Shown: positions 57,278 to 64,000 of the stretch, in pieces
Position numbering within the stretch: position 1 is the stretch's first letter
How the letters are laid out: each line of letters starts with the position of its first letter
Origin: Friedmanniella luteola
GTDB taxonomy: Bacteria > Actinomycetota > Actinomycetes > Propionibacteriales > Propionibacteriaceae
Length of the DNA: 64,000 nt
Direction of reading: 5' to 3'
Assembly: GCF_900105065.1 (NCBI RefSeq)
Contig: NZ_LT629749.1
Coordinates: 4,030,001 to 4,094,000, forward strand
Notes under the pieces: generated by a model
Seen by the model: the letters and a program-made list of their open reading frames with translations, nothing else
Database searches by the model: none
What the model was told of the DNA's origin: nothing
Position numbers and translations under genes: made by a program

Positions 57278-58609
57278 TCAGCCGATCTGGTCCTCGAGGG
57301 TCTTCATGGCGCTGTCCCAGGCCTCGGCCGGCGGGACGTTGTTGCTCTCCACCGAGGTCAGCGCCTTGCCGATGGTGTTGTCGATCGTGCCGTCGTCGAC
57401 CCCGAGCGGCTGGTCGGGCGCCGCGCGGAAGCCGTCGCTGAAGATCTGCCCGATCGGGGCGCCGTTGAAGTACGGGTCCTTGACGTCGGCGATCTGGTCC
57501 AGCGACCCGCTGTTGGAGGGGAACGCCAGACCGGCCTTGAACTCCTTGGTCTCGGACTCGGCGCTGGTCAGGAAGGCGGCGAGCTGGGCGGCGGCCGCGG
57601 CGTTGGGGCTGTCCTTCGGGATGGACAGGTAGGACCCGCCCCAGTTCCCGCCGAGGCCCTGCGGCAGCGGCAGGACCCCCCAGTTGCCGGCGTTCTGCTC
57701 ACCGGCCTGCTGCTTGATGTAGCCGAGCATCCAGGCGGGGCAGGCGATGGTGGCGAAGTCGCCGGTGTTCATCGCGGTGTTCCACGGCTGGGAGAACTGC
57801 TCCAGCTTCGCGGTCAGACCCTCCGCGCCGACCTTGGCCGCACGGTCGAACGACGGCCGCGCGGTGGCGTTGGTCGTGTAGGTGGGCTCGCCCTCGGCGT
57901 TGTAGTTGCGCTCGGGCAGGACCGAGGTCAGCAGCCGGTAGTAGCCACCGGCCGAGTCCATCCACGGCTCCTTGGTGGCGCTGACGTACTTCCGGCCCGT
58001 CTCCTCGTAGGAGTCCCAGTCGGTGATCACCTTGGACAGCTCCGCGCTGGTGGACGGCAGGCCGGCCTTCTCGAGCTTGTCGCTGCGGTAGCAGATGGCC
58101 ATCGGGCCGGCGTCGGTACCCCAGCCGAGCACCGCCCCGTCCTCGGTGGTGATGGCGCCCTGCTTCGCCGGCGGGTACTTGTTGGCGTCGCCCACGGCGG
58201 TGGTGCGGATGTCCAGCCACTTGTCCTGCTGCTGCTGGGTGACCAGGGCCGCCCGGCTGATCTCGAGGGCCTGGATGTCCGCCAGGCCCGAGCCGGAGTT
58301 CAGCTTGGTGGTGAGCGCGGTCCAGTAGTCGCTCTCCTGCTGGACCTCGGAGTACTTGACGGTGACGTTGGGGTGCAGCTTCTTGTAGTCGTCCAGCAGC
58401 CCGGCCTTCTCGAAGTTGGCGAAGATGCCGCCGAACGAGTCGACGTTGATGGTGACGGGCTTGCTCTCGTCGGGGGCGGCGAGGGTGCTGGCCGGCGACC
58501 CGGCCTCGGGTGCTGACCCGCCGCCGCTGCACGCGCTGAGCAGGAGCGAGGCCGCGAGGAGCCCCGCTGCTGCTGCGCCCGCAGTCCTCCCGTTGTCGAA
58601 GATGGACAT
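57278..58609 (-). CDS. Sugar ABC transporter substrate-binding lipoprotein (family 1)
   Basis: A 443-residue lipoprotein. AGLLAASLLLSACSGGG contains the lipobox with Cys near residue 27. The mature part has the family-1 extracellular fold: KPVTINVDSFGGIFANFEKA, then DWDSYEETGRKYVSATKE and LPLPQGLGGNWGGSYLSIPK. The ATG follows AAGGAGGTTCGG, a near-ideal ribosome site. It is the first gene of the operon, divergent from the GH3 gene across a region carrying CGAWA-N-TTTCG palindromes. It probably captures a xylo- or gluco-oligosaccharide. Confidence 0.92.
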   Translation of the reverse strand: MSIFDNGRTAGAAAAGLLAASLLLSACSGGGSAPEAGSPASTLAAPDESKPVTINVDSFGGIFANFEKAGLLDDYKKLHPNVTVKYSEVQQESDYWTALTTKLNSGSGLADIQALEISRAALVTQQQQDKWLDIRTTAVGDANKYPPAKQGAITTEDGAVLGWGTDAGPMAICYRSDKLEKAGLPSTSAELSKVITDWDSYEETGRKYVSATKEPWMDSAGGYYRLLTSVLPERNYNAEGEPTYTTNATARPSFDRAAKVGAEGLTAKLEQFSQPWNTAMNTGDFATIACPAWMLGYIKQQAGEQNAGNWGVLPLPQGLGGNWGGSYLSIPKDSPNAAAAAQLAAFLTSAESETKEFKAGLAFPSNSGSLDQIADVKDPYFNGAPIGQIFSDGFRAAPDQPLGVDDGTIDNTIGKALTSVESNNVPPAEAWDSAMKTLEDQIG

Positions 58610-58783
58610 CCGAACCTCCTTGAGCCCCGGCGAGCGGGGGTCGTCGTTGACCTGATGGGGAGTGGGTGGCGTGCGGCCGCCCTGACCGGGTCCTGCCGAC
58701 CTCCGCGGGCCAGCCCCTGCGGACTGCCTGGCGATCGTCACGGATCCTGGCTAGGCGAGCCGAAGGCCCGCCGAGACAACTCT

Positions 58784-58794
58784 CGATAGTTTCG
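58784..58794. promoter_or_regulatory. Candidate LacI-family operator, transporter side
   Basis: CGATAGTTTCG is one base from the palindrome CGAAA-N-TTTCG. It is 175 bases upstream of the binding-protein start, in a low-GC patch. The likely binder is the LacI-type regulator at 61552. Confidence 0.6.
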
Positions 58795-58945
58795 CCTTGA
58801 AGAACGAAATTGTGTCTCGCGAGCAGCGTAGGTCCCAGCCCGCGGCACGTCAACGACCTCCGCCAGATACTTGACAGGCGCCCCACGAGCCGCTTGCCTT
58901 CGTGGTCAGAGCGCGGCCTGTCATCTCGTAGCCTCGAAGCGCTGC

Positions 58946-58956
58946 CGAAAGTTTCG
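58946..58956. promoter_or_regulatory. Candidate LacI-family operator, GH3 side
   Basis: CGAAAGTTTCG is a perfect odd palindrome (5-bp arms) 35 bases before the GH3 GTG. The CGAA-N-TTCG core resembles operators I recall for the xylobiose regulator BxlR of Streptomyces. Confidence 0.7.
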
Positions 58957-58991
58957 ACACAGCGAGTCGCACTCGTGGAGAGGAACCAGCC

Positions 58992-61424
58992 GTGACGACC
59001 CAACCGTCGACGGTCGACGTCCAGCAGTCCGTGCCCCCGTGGCAGGACACCGCGCGGCCCCTCGACGTGCGCGTCGACGCCCTGCTGGCCGCCATGACGC
59101 TGGAGGAGAAGGTCGCCCAGCTCGGCAGCCGTTGGACGGGCAACGACAGCCCGGCCGCCGAGCCGACGACGGCCGCGCCCGAGGCCCCGCCCGGCGAGAC
59201 GTTCAACGTCGCGCCGATGCAGGACGAGTTCGCCACCGACGCCGCCCTCCCCCTCGAGGAGGCCAGCCGGCACGGCCTCGGCCACCTGACCCGCGTCTAC
59301 GGCAGCGTGCCGCTCACGGTCGAGCAGGGTGCCGCGGAGGTCGTCCGGCAGCACCGCGTCGTCCTGGCGGGGTCCCGGCTCGGGGTCCCCGCCCTCGTGC
59401 ACGAGGAGTGCCTCACCGGTTTCACCACCTACGGAGCCACCGTCTACCCGACCGCCCTGGCCTGGGCGGCGACCTTCGACCCGCGGCTCGTCGAGCAGAT
59501 GGCCGCGGCGATCGGCCGCGACATGGCCGCCCTCGGCGTCCACCAGGGCCTGTCCCCCGTGCTCGACGTCGTCCGCGACTACCGCTGGGGCCGCGTCGAG
59601 GAGACCCTCGGGGAGGACCCCTACCTGGTCGCCGAGCTGGCCTCGGCCTACGTGCGCGGCCTGCAGGGTGCCGGCGTCGTGGCCACCCTCAAGCACTTCG
59701 CCGGCTACTCCGCCTCCCGCGGCGCCCGCAACCACGGCCCGGTCCCGATGGGGCGCCGCGAGCTCGTCGACGTGATCCTGCCGCCGTTCGAGATGGCGGT
59801 GACCCTGGCCGGCGCCGCCTCGGTGATGAACTCCTACTCCGACGTGGACGGCGTCCCCGCCGGCGCCGACGCCTGGCTGCTCACCGACCTGCTGCGCGGC
59901 GTTTGGGGCTTCGACGGCACCGTCGTGTCCGACTACTGGGCGGTCCCGTTCCTCGCCTCCACGCACCGGGTCGCCGCCGACGCCGACGAGGCGGGCGCCC
60001 TGGCCCTGGAGGCCGGCATCGACGTCGAGCTGCCCGACACGGTCGGCTTCGGCCCTGGCCTGGTCGAGCGGGTCCGGCGCGGCCAGCTGCCCGAGGCGCT
60101 GGTCGACCGGGCCGCCCGCCGCCTGCTGCGGCAGAAGATCCAGCTGGGCCTGCTCGACCCGGGCTGGACGCCCGAGGGCTCGGTGGCCGGTGCGGCCGGA
60201 CGCGACCTCGACTCCCCCGGCAACCGGGCCCTGGCGCGCGAGCTCGCCGAGCGCTCGGTCGTGCTGCTGGACGCCGGCAGCGCGCTGCCCCTCCTCGGGG
60301 AAGGACGCCCGGGGCTCGGCCGCGTCGCGGTGGTCGGCCCGTGCGCCGACGACCCGGCCACCTTCATGGGCTGCTACGCCTTCCCCAACCACGTGCTGCC
60401 CCGCTACCCCGACCTCGGCCTGGGGGTCGAGGTGCCCAGCGCGCTCGACGCCCTGCGGGCCGAGCTGCCCGGCGTCGACCTGGTGCACGCGCCGGGCTGC
60501 GACGTCCGCGACGAGGACCGCTCCGGCTTCGCGGCCGCCGTGGACGCCGCCCGCGGGGCCGACCTCTGCGTCGCCGTCGTCGGCGACCTGGCCGGCCTGT
60601 TCGGCCGCGGCACCTCCGGGGAGGGCTGCGACGCCGAGGACCTCCGGCTGCCCGGGGTGCAAGCCGACCTGCTGGAGGAGCTGCTGGCGACCGGGACCCC
60701 GGTCGTCGTGGTCGTCGTGTCCGGGCGCCCCTACGCCCTCGGCGCCGTGCACGGTCGGGCGGCCGGCCTCGTGCAGGCGTTCATGCCCGGCGAGGAGGGC
60801 GGGGCGGCGCTGGCCGGCGTCCTCTCCGGCCGCGTCCAGCCCTCGGGCCGGCTGCCGGTGCAGATCCCGCGGACGCCGGGCGCCCAGCCCGGCACCTACC
60901 TGCAGCCGCCGCTCGGGGTCGGGAACGACGGTCCCACCAACCTCGACGCGACTCCGCTCTTCCCCTTCGGCTTCGGCCGCGCCTACACCACCTTCGCGGT
61001 GGAGGACCTGCGGCTGAGCAGCACCGAGATCCCCACCGACGGCGAGGTCACCGCCACCGTGCGCGTCCGCAACACCGGCGCGCGGGCGGGCGCCGAGGTG
61101 GTGCAGCTCTACCTGCACGACGTCGTCGCCAGCGTGACGCGGCCGGTCGTCCAGCTGACCGGGTTCACCCGGGTCCCGCTGGAGCCCGGCGAGGCGGCCG
61201 AGGTGGCGTTCCGGGTGCACGCCGACCGGACGGCGTTCGCCGGCCGCGACCTGCAGCGGGTCGTCGAGCCGGGCGACGTGGACGTGCTGGTCGGCACCTC
61301 GGCGCGCGACCTGCCCTGCCGGGCACGGGTGCGGCTGACCGGCCCGGTCCGGGCCGTCGGCATCGACCGCCGCCTGGACACCCCGGTCGAGGTCGCCCGC
61401 GGCCTCGCCGACGCCGCGGTCTAG
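58992..61424 (+). CDS. GH3 glycosidase (beta-xylosidase/beta-glucosidase, BxlA-like) with C-terminal Fn3-like domain
   Basis: An 810-residue GH3 enzyme. Domain 1 (TIM barrel) contains VHEECLTGFTTYGATVYPTAL, LSPVLDVVRDYRWGRVEETL and GVVATLKHFAGYSASRGARN. The nucleophile Asp is in GTVVSDYWAV (about residue 314). Domain 2 (VAVVGPCADDPATFMGCYAF) supplies the acid/base region, and a fibronectin-III-like domain ends the protein (VTATVRVRNTGARAGAEVVQ). HEECLTGF is typical of the xylosidase-like branch. No signal peptide, so it would act on imported oligosaccharides. GTG after GGAGAGGAACC. It is divergent from the importer and followed by the LacI gene. Confidence 0.92.
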   Translation: MTTQPSTVDVQQSVPPWQDTARPLDVRVDALLAAMTLEEKVAQLGSRWTGNDSPAAEPTTAAPEAPPGETFNVAPMQDEFATDAALPLEEASRHGLGHLTRVYGSVPLTVEQGAAEVVRQHRVVLAGSRLGVPALVHEECLTGFTTYGATVYPTALAWAATFDPRLVEQMAAAIGRDMAALGVHQGLSPVLDVVRDYRWGRVEETLGEDPYLVAELASAYVRGLQGAGVVATLKHFAGYSASRGARNHGPVPMGRRELVDVILPPFEMAVTLAGAASVMNSYSDVDGVPAGADAWLLTDLLRGVWGFDGTVVSDYWAVPFLASTHRVAADADEAGALALEAGIDVELPDTVGFGPGLVERVRRGQLPEALVDRAARRLLRQKIQLGLLDPGWTPEGSVAGAAGRDLDSPGNRALARELAERSVVLLDAGSALPLLGEGRPGLGRVAVVGPCADDPATFMGCYAFPNHVLPRYPDLGLGVEVPSALDALRAELPGVDLVHAPGCDVRDEDRSGFAAAVDAARGADLCVAVVGDLAGLFGRGTSGEGCDAEDLRLPGVQADLLEELLATGTPVVVVVVSGRPYALGAVHGRAAGLVQAFMPGEEGGAALAGVLSGRVQPSGRLPVQIPRTPGAQPGTYLQPPLGVGNDGPTNLDATPLFPFGFGRAYTTFAVEDLRLSSTEIPTDGEVTATVRVRNTGARAGAEVVQLYLHDVVASVTRPVVQLTGFTRVPLEPGEAAEVAFRVHADRTAFAGRDLQRVVEPGDVDVLVGTSARDLPCRARVRLTGPVRAVGIDRRLDTPVEVARGLADAAV

Positions 61425-61551
61425 GCCGCGCCGTGCACCCGGGCTGCGGTCGGGCGGGGTTCCACCGGACCCTGTCCGCGCCGCCGGGTGGGCGCCGGCT
61501 GGTCCGAGAAGGCTGCGGTGAGATGATCAAGCCAGCACGGGAGGGGTGCCC

Positions 61552-62616
61552 ATGACGTCCGACACGCGAGCGAGCACCCGGATCACGCTGGCCAGCGTCG
61601 CCCGGGAGGCGGGTGTCTCCCTGCCCACCGTCTCCAAGGTGCTGAACGGGCACCACGACGTCGCGGAGCAGACCCGGGAGCGGGTGGAGCAGGTGATCCG
61701 CGACACGGGCTACCAGCGGGTGACCCGGCGTGCGGGCAAGCCCACCATCCCCGTCGTCGAGCTGGTCTTCGACGACGTCGTGAGCGCCTACTCGATCGAG
61801 ATCCTGCGCGGGGTGACGGACGCCGCCAGCGCGCACGACGTCGACGTCGTCGTCGCCAAGTTCGGCCGCTTCGGCGACCGCCGCCCCGACGCCGAGCTCT
61901 GGGCCCGCCGGTCCCGGCTGGCCGGCCGCGCCGGCATCATCTCGGTCACGACCGAGATGACCAGCGACCACCTCGACGCCTTCGAGCGCGCACGGCTGCC
62001 GCTCGTGCTCATCGACCCGGTCAACCCGCCGCCGCGCCAGGACACCGTGAGCGTCGGCGCGACGAACTGGGCCGGGGGGATGACGGCCACGCAGCACCTG
62101 ACCGCGCTCGGGCACCGGCGGATCGCCTACATCGGGGGTGAGCCCGGCGCCACCTGCAGCCAGGCCCGGCTCTACGGCTACCACGCGGCGCTCGCGCAGG
62201 CGGGGATCGCCCAGGACCCCCAGCTGGTCCGGTCCGGCCACTTCGACGCCGAGACCGGGTACGCCGCGACGCTCGAGCTGGCGGCCCTCGACGAGCCCCC
62301 CACCGCGGTGTTCGCCGGCTGCGACGCCAGCGCCGTCGGCGTCGTCGAGGCCGCCCGCACGCTGGGTCTGCGCGTCCCCGAGGACCTCAGCGTCGTCGGG
62401 TTCGACGACACCTACGTGGCCGAGCACTGCTTCCCGAAGCTGACCACCATCGCCCAGCCGCTCGAGGAGATGGGCCGGGTGGCGCTGCGGACCCTGCTGC
62501 GGCTGGCCGACGGCGACACCCCGGAGAGCCACCACGTCGAGCTGGCCACCCAGCTCGTCGAGCGCGCCTCGACCGCGCCCCCGGCCCGGCACCAGGGTCG
62601 CGGAGCCGGTTCCTGA
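61552..62616 (+). CDS. LacI-family transcriptional regulator
   Basis: A 354-residue repressor-type protein. Residues 10-58 form the LacI headpiece: ITLASVAREAGVSLPTVSKV and LNGHHDVAEQTRERV, plus the hinge. The effector domain shows VVELVFDDVVSAYSIEILRG, LVLIDPVNPP, ATNWAGGMTATQHLTALGHR, IAYIGGEPGA and LSVVGFDDTYVAEHCFPKLT, as in sugar-responsive LacI proteins. The ATG follows GGGAGGGGTGCCC. It sits downstream of the GH3 gene, and its likely targets are the palindromes between the transporter and GH3 genes, giving induction by a sugar such as xylobiose. Confidence 0.92.
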   Translation: MTSDTRASTRITLASVAREAGVSLPTVSKVLNGHHDVAEQTRERVEQVIRDTGYQRVTRRAGKPTIPVVELVFDDVVSAYSIEILRGVTDAASAHDVDVVVAKFGRFGDRRPDAELWARRSRLAGRAGIISVTTEMTSDHLDAFERARLPLVLIDPVNPPPRQDTVSVGATNWAGGMTATQHLTALGHRRIAYIGGEPGATCSQARLYGYHAALAQAGIAQDPQLVRSGHFDAETGYAATLELAALDEPPTAVFAGCDASAVGVVEAARTLGLRVPEDLSVVGFDDTYVAEHCFPKLTTIAQPLEEMGRVALRTLLRLADGDTPESHHVELATQLVERASTAPPARHQGRGAGS

Positions 62617-62620
62617 TCGA

Positions 62621-62648
62621 TTGACTTTCGATGGTTTGGCGTTAATGA
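62621..62648 (+). promoter_or_regulatory. Putative leaderless sigma-A-type promoter of the DUF2975 operon
   Basis: TTGACT (62621-62626), a 16-base spacer, then TAATGA (62643-62648) ends seven bases before the ATG at 62656. This is close to consensus in a strikingly low-GC patch and predicts a leaderless message. The spacer carries CGATGGTTTGG, two mismatches from the LacI operator form. Confidence 0.65.
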
Positions 62649-62655
62649 TCGGTGA

Positions 62656-63135
62656 ATGTTGACGGAGAGTCGAGCGGTCGCCGCCCTGCGGGTCTGCCTC
62701 GTGGTGCTGTTCGCGGTGCTGGTGCTGTTCCAGGTCATGTCGTTGCCCGGGCAGTTCCGGTCCATGGCCCAGCAGGACCCGGAGATGGCCTACCTGCGCT
62801 GGCCGGCGACCGCCGTCACGGTCTTCTGGGTCCTCTGCGTGCAGGTGGTGGTGGTCTGCACCTGGAAGCTGCTCGCCCTCGTGCTGGCCGACCAGATCTT
62901 CACCGACGCGGCCCTGCGCTGGGTGGACGGGATCGTCTGGGCCGTCGGCGCCGCCTGGGTGGTGCTGCTGGGCGTGCTGCTCTTCGTGGGGTTCAACGCC
63001 TCCGACCCGGGCCTGCCGCTGCTGCTGTTCCTGCTCACGGTCGGGGTCACCGTGCTGGGGCTCCTGATGGTGGTGATGCGCGCGCTGCTGCGCCGGGCCA
63101 CCACGCTGCGGACCGACATGGAAGCGGTCATCTGA
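62656..63135 (+). CDS. DUF2975 membrane protein
   Basis: A 159-residue protein with four membrane helices: LRVCLVVLFAVLVLFQVMSL, TVFWVLCVQVVVVCTWKLLA, GIVWAVGAAWVVLLGVLLFV and LLLFLLTVGVTVLGLLMVVM, as in DUF2975. Members are nearly always next to a small Cro/C1-type regulator, as here. It starts at an ATG with no ribosome site, consistent with the leaderless promoter immediately upstream. Its stop overlaps the next ATG (TGATG). Confidence 0.87.
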   Translation: MLTESRAVAALRVCLVVLFAVLVLFQVMSLPGQFRSMAQQDPEMAYLRWPATAVTVFWVLCVQVVVVCTWKLLALVLADQIFTDAALRWVDGIVWAVGAAWVVLLGVLLFVGFNASDPGLPLLLFLLTVGVTVLGLLMVVMRALLRRATTLRTDMEAVI

Positions 63136-63341
63136 TGCCCATCGTGGTGCGGATCGACGTCGAGCTGGCCCGGCGGAAGATGAGCGTCGGCGAGTTCGCC
63201 GAACGCGTCGGGATCACCCCGGCCAACGTCGCGGTGCTCAAGAACGGCCGGGCGAAGGCGGTCCGCTTCTCGACGCTGGAGGCCATGTGCCGGGTGCTCG
63301 AGTGCCAGCCCGGGGACCTGCTCGAGTGGGTGGCGGAGTGA
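63135..63341 (+). CDS. Small Cro/C1-type HTH regulator (YozG-like)
   Basis: A 68-residue protein that is almost entirely one helix-turn-helix: RRKMSVGEFAERVGITPANV then AVLKNGRAKAVRFSTLEAMC and a short tail CQPGDLLEWV. Typical partner of DUF2975 membrane proteins, with which it overlaps by one base. It probably binds near the operon promoter. The next gene's GTG overlaps its stop (GTGA). Confidence 0.9.
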   Translation: MPIVVRIDVELARRKMSVGEFAERVGITPANVAVLKNGRAKAVRFSTLEAMCRVLECQPGDLLEWVAE

Positions 63342-63553
63342 GCGCCGACGACCGCCGTGCCGCCGTCTTCGGCCTGGTCCTCGCGCTGCTGGTGGTCGCC
63401 GTCGGCGTGGCCGGGGTGGTGGCCGGGGAGGCCGACGACTCCCCCGGCCTCCAGCTGCTGGGCGGACTGCTCGTCATCGCCGCGGTCGCGGGCGTCGCCC
63501 GGGCCGCGCGGCTCCGGCGGCGGCGGGCGCGGGCGCGGGCGCGACGGCCGTAG
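63338..63553 (+). CDS. Small two-helix membrane protein
   Basis: A 71-residue protein with two membrane helices (AAVFGLVLALLVVAVGVAGV and LQLLGGLLVIAAVAGVARAA) and a very basic C-terminus (RLRRRRARARARRP). The GTG at 63338 overlaps the HTH stop, so it is the third gene of the operon. No family is recognised. Possibly a membrane partner of the DUF2975 protein. Confidence 0.7.
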   Translation: MSADDRRAAVFGLVLALLVVAVGVAGVVAGEADDSPGLQLLGGLLVIAAVAGVARAARLRRRRARARARRP

Positions 63554-63565
63554 CAGCCGGCCGCC

Positions 63566-64000
63566 TCATCGGCCGCCGTCGTACCAGCCGAGGACCCGCA
63601 GCGCCCGCAGCGTGATCCAACGGCTGGACGACCCCGGCCCGGCCTCCAGGGCGAGGTGCACGGCCCCGCGGTGGACAGGGCCCGCGGGCCACGTGCCGTC
63701 CGCGCGGCGCGCCGAGCGCACCAGCTCCACCGCCTCCGCCGCACGCCGGTCCGGCCGCTCGCCCACCGCGCGGAAGTGGTCGAGCGCGCGCAGCACGTCG
63801 TAGTGCCACCAGGTCGGGAAGCTGGGGGTCAGGTAGCCCTCGTCGACGACGGCACCGGTGCTCAGCCGGCGGAACAGCCCCCGCTCCAGCAGGTACTCCT
63901 CACCACGGCGGCGGGCCACCGCGACCTCGGTGGCACCACCGGCGGCGACCTCGAAGGCCCTCAGCCCCTCGAGCACGCACAGCGTCGAGTCGAACGACGA
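63566..64000 (-). CDS. Terpene-cyclase/prenyltransferase-like repeat protein, C-terminal part
   Basis: The last 144 codons of a gene that enters from beyond the window end. It is open to base 64000 (reading SSFDSTLCVLEGL before the first internal GTG). FPTWWHYDVLRALDHFRAV and SARRADGTWPAG are repeats of the squalene-cyclase/prenyltransferase alpha-toroid fold, where QW-like motifs line helices. The catalytic part is not visible. Convergent with the small membrane protein, 12 bases apart. Confidence 0.7.
   Translation of the reverse strand, partial: SSFDSTLCVLEGLRAFEVAAGGATEVAVARRRGEEYLLERGLFRRLSTGAVVDEGYLTPSFPTWWHYDVLRALDHFRAVGERPDRRAAEAVELVRSARRADGTWPAGPVHRGAVHLALEAGPGSSSRWITLRALRVLGWYDGGR

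Larger units (their letters stand above)
58610..58991. other. Divergent intergenic control region of the oligosaccharide locus
   Basis: 382 bases without a gene. It contains two LacI-type operator candidates (58784-58794 and 58946-58956) and a local low-GC patch around 58781-58815, where the binding-protein promoter probably lies. A half-site CGAAA also occurs at 58805-58809. Confidence 0.7.

Noticed and set aside
1-64000. tRNA, rRNA or riboswitch genes
   Set aside because: I looked for cloverleaf ends, rRNA signatures and known aptamer patterns by eye and saw none; a covariance-model search would be decisive.

Overview
This is a very GC-rich window (roughly 75% by eye) with many GTG starts, GTGA/ATGA-coupled operons, LAXTG-type sorting, a PASTA-domain Ser/Thr kinase and several actinobacterial families (MEDS/anti-sigma-type sensor, LLM oxidoreductase, DUF3817). 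It reads as chromosomal DNA of a high-GC actinomycete. Geodermatophilaceae (Blastococcus, Geodermatophilus or Modestobacter type) is my tentative guess; no rRNA or tRNA is present to prove it. I see no prophage, insertion sequence or CRISPR array.

Layout. 1-3.9 kb: tail of a LuxR-type regulator, a DoxX-like membrane protein, then two secreted Ala/Val/Pro/Thr-rich proteins, the second with a LAHTG sorting signal and duplicated Cys-pair modules. 3.9-8.2 kb (minus): ADP-ribosylglycohydrolase, quinone-type oxidoreductase, aldehyde dehydrogenase. 8.4-13.6 kb (plus): a 14-repeat beta-propeller protein and a secreted alpha/beta hydrolase with Calx-beta-like domains. 13.8-16.5 kb (plus): a coupled YbjN-like / NrtR-like Nudix-winged-helix / ADP-ribosylglycohydrolase-phosphatase operon. 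16.6-20.5 kb (minus): a DsbA-fold protein, then an FGGY sugar kinase overlapping a phosphodiester glycosidase. 20.7-24.9 kb (plus): a tightly coupled carbohydrate operon (DUF1080, DUF2891, GH5-like hydrolase, FMN alpha-hydroxy-acid oxidase). 25.0-26.5 kb: a coiled-coil membrane protein and an MTHFR C-terminal-domain protein.

26.6-41.3 kb is a nitrogen-compound catabolic island. On the plus strand lie a FadR-type GntR regulator with a clear operator, the amidase half of allophanate hydrolase, a biuret-hydrolase-like cysteine hydrolase, an NCS2-type permease and, as a separate gene, the C-terminal half of allophanate hydrolase. Facing them on the minus strand is a coupled operon: cytosine-deaminase-like amidohydrolase, nitrate/taurine-type ABC importer, FAD-linked oxidase, creatininase and PNPOx-like flavoprotein. 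An orphan ferredoxin-type reductase and an AtzB/8-oxoguanine-deaminase-like amidohydrolase with altered metal ligands complete the island. The probable flow is import of an N-rich ring or amide compound, deamination or ring opening, biuret-like intermediate, allophanate, then ammonia and CO2. The true substrate is not determined by the sequence.

41.3-55.2 kb holds housekeeping and signalling genes: TfoX-like, zinc-ribbon, phosphotransferase, BNR-repeat protein, PhzF-like, an XRE-STAND-TPR regulator, LLM oxidoreductase, PASTA kinase, a coiled-coil membrane protein, DUF309, a MEDS/ATPase sensor, a small charged protein and DUF3817. 55.3-62.6 kb is an oligosaccharide (probably xylooligosaccharide) locus: sugar ABC importer, GH3 glycosidase and LacI regulator, with palindromic operators of CGAAA-N-TTTCG type between the divergent units. 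62.6-64 kb: DUF2975, a Cro/C1 HTH protein and a small membrane protein, then the 3' end of a terpene-cyclase-like gene running off the edge.
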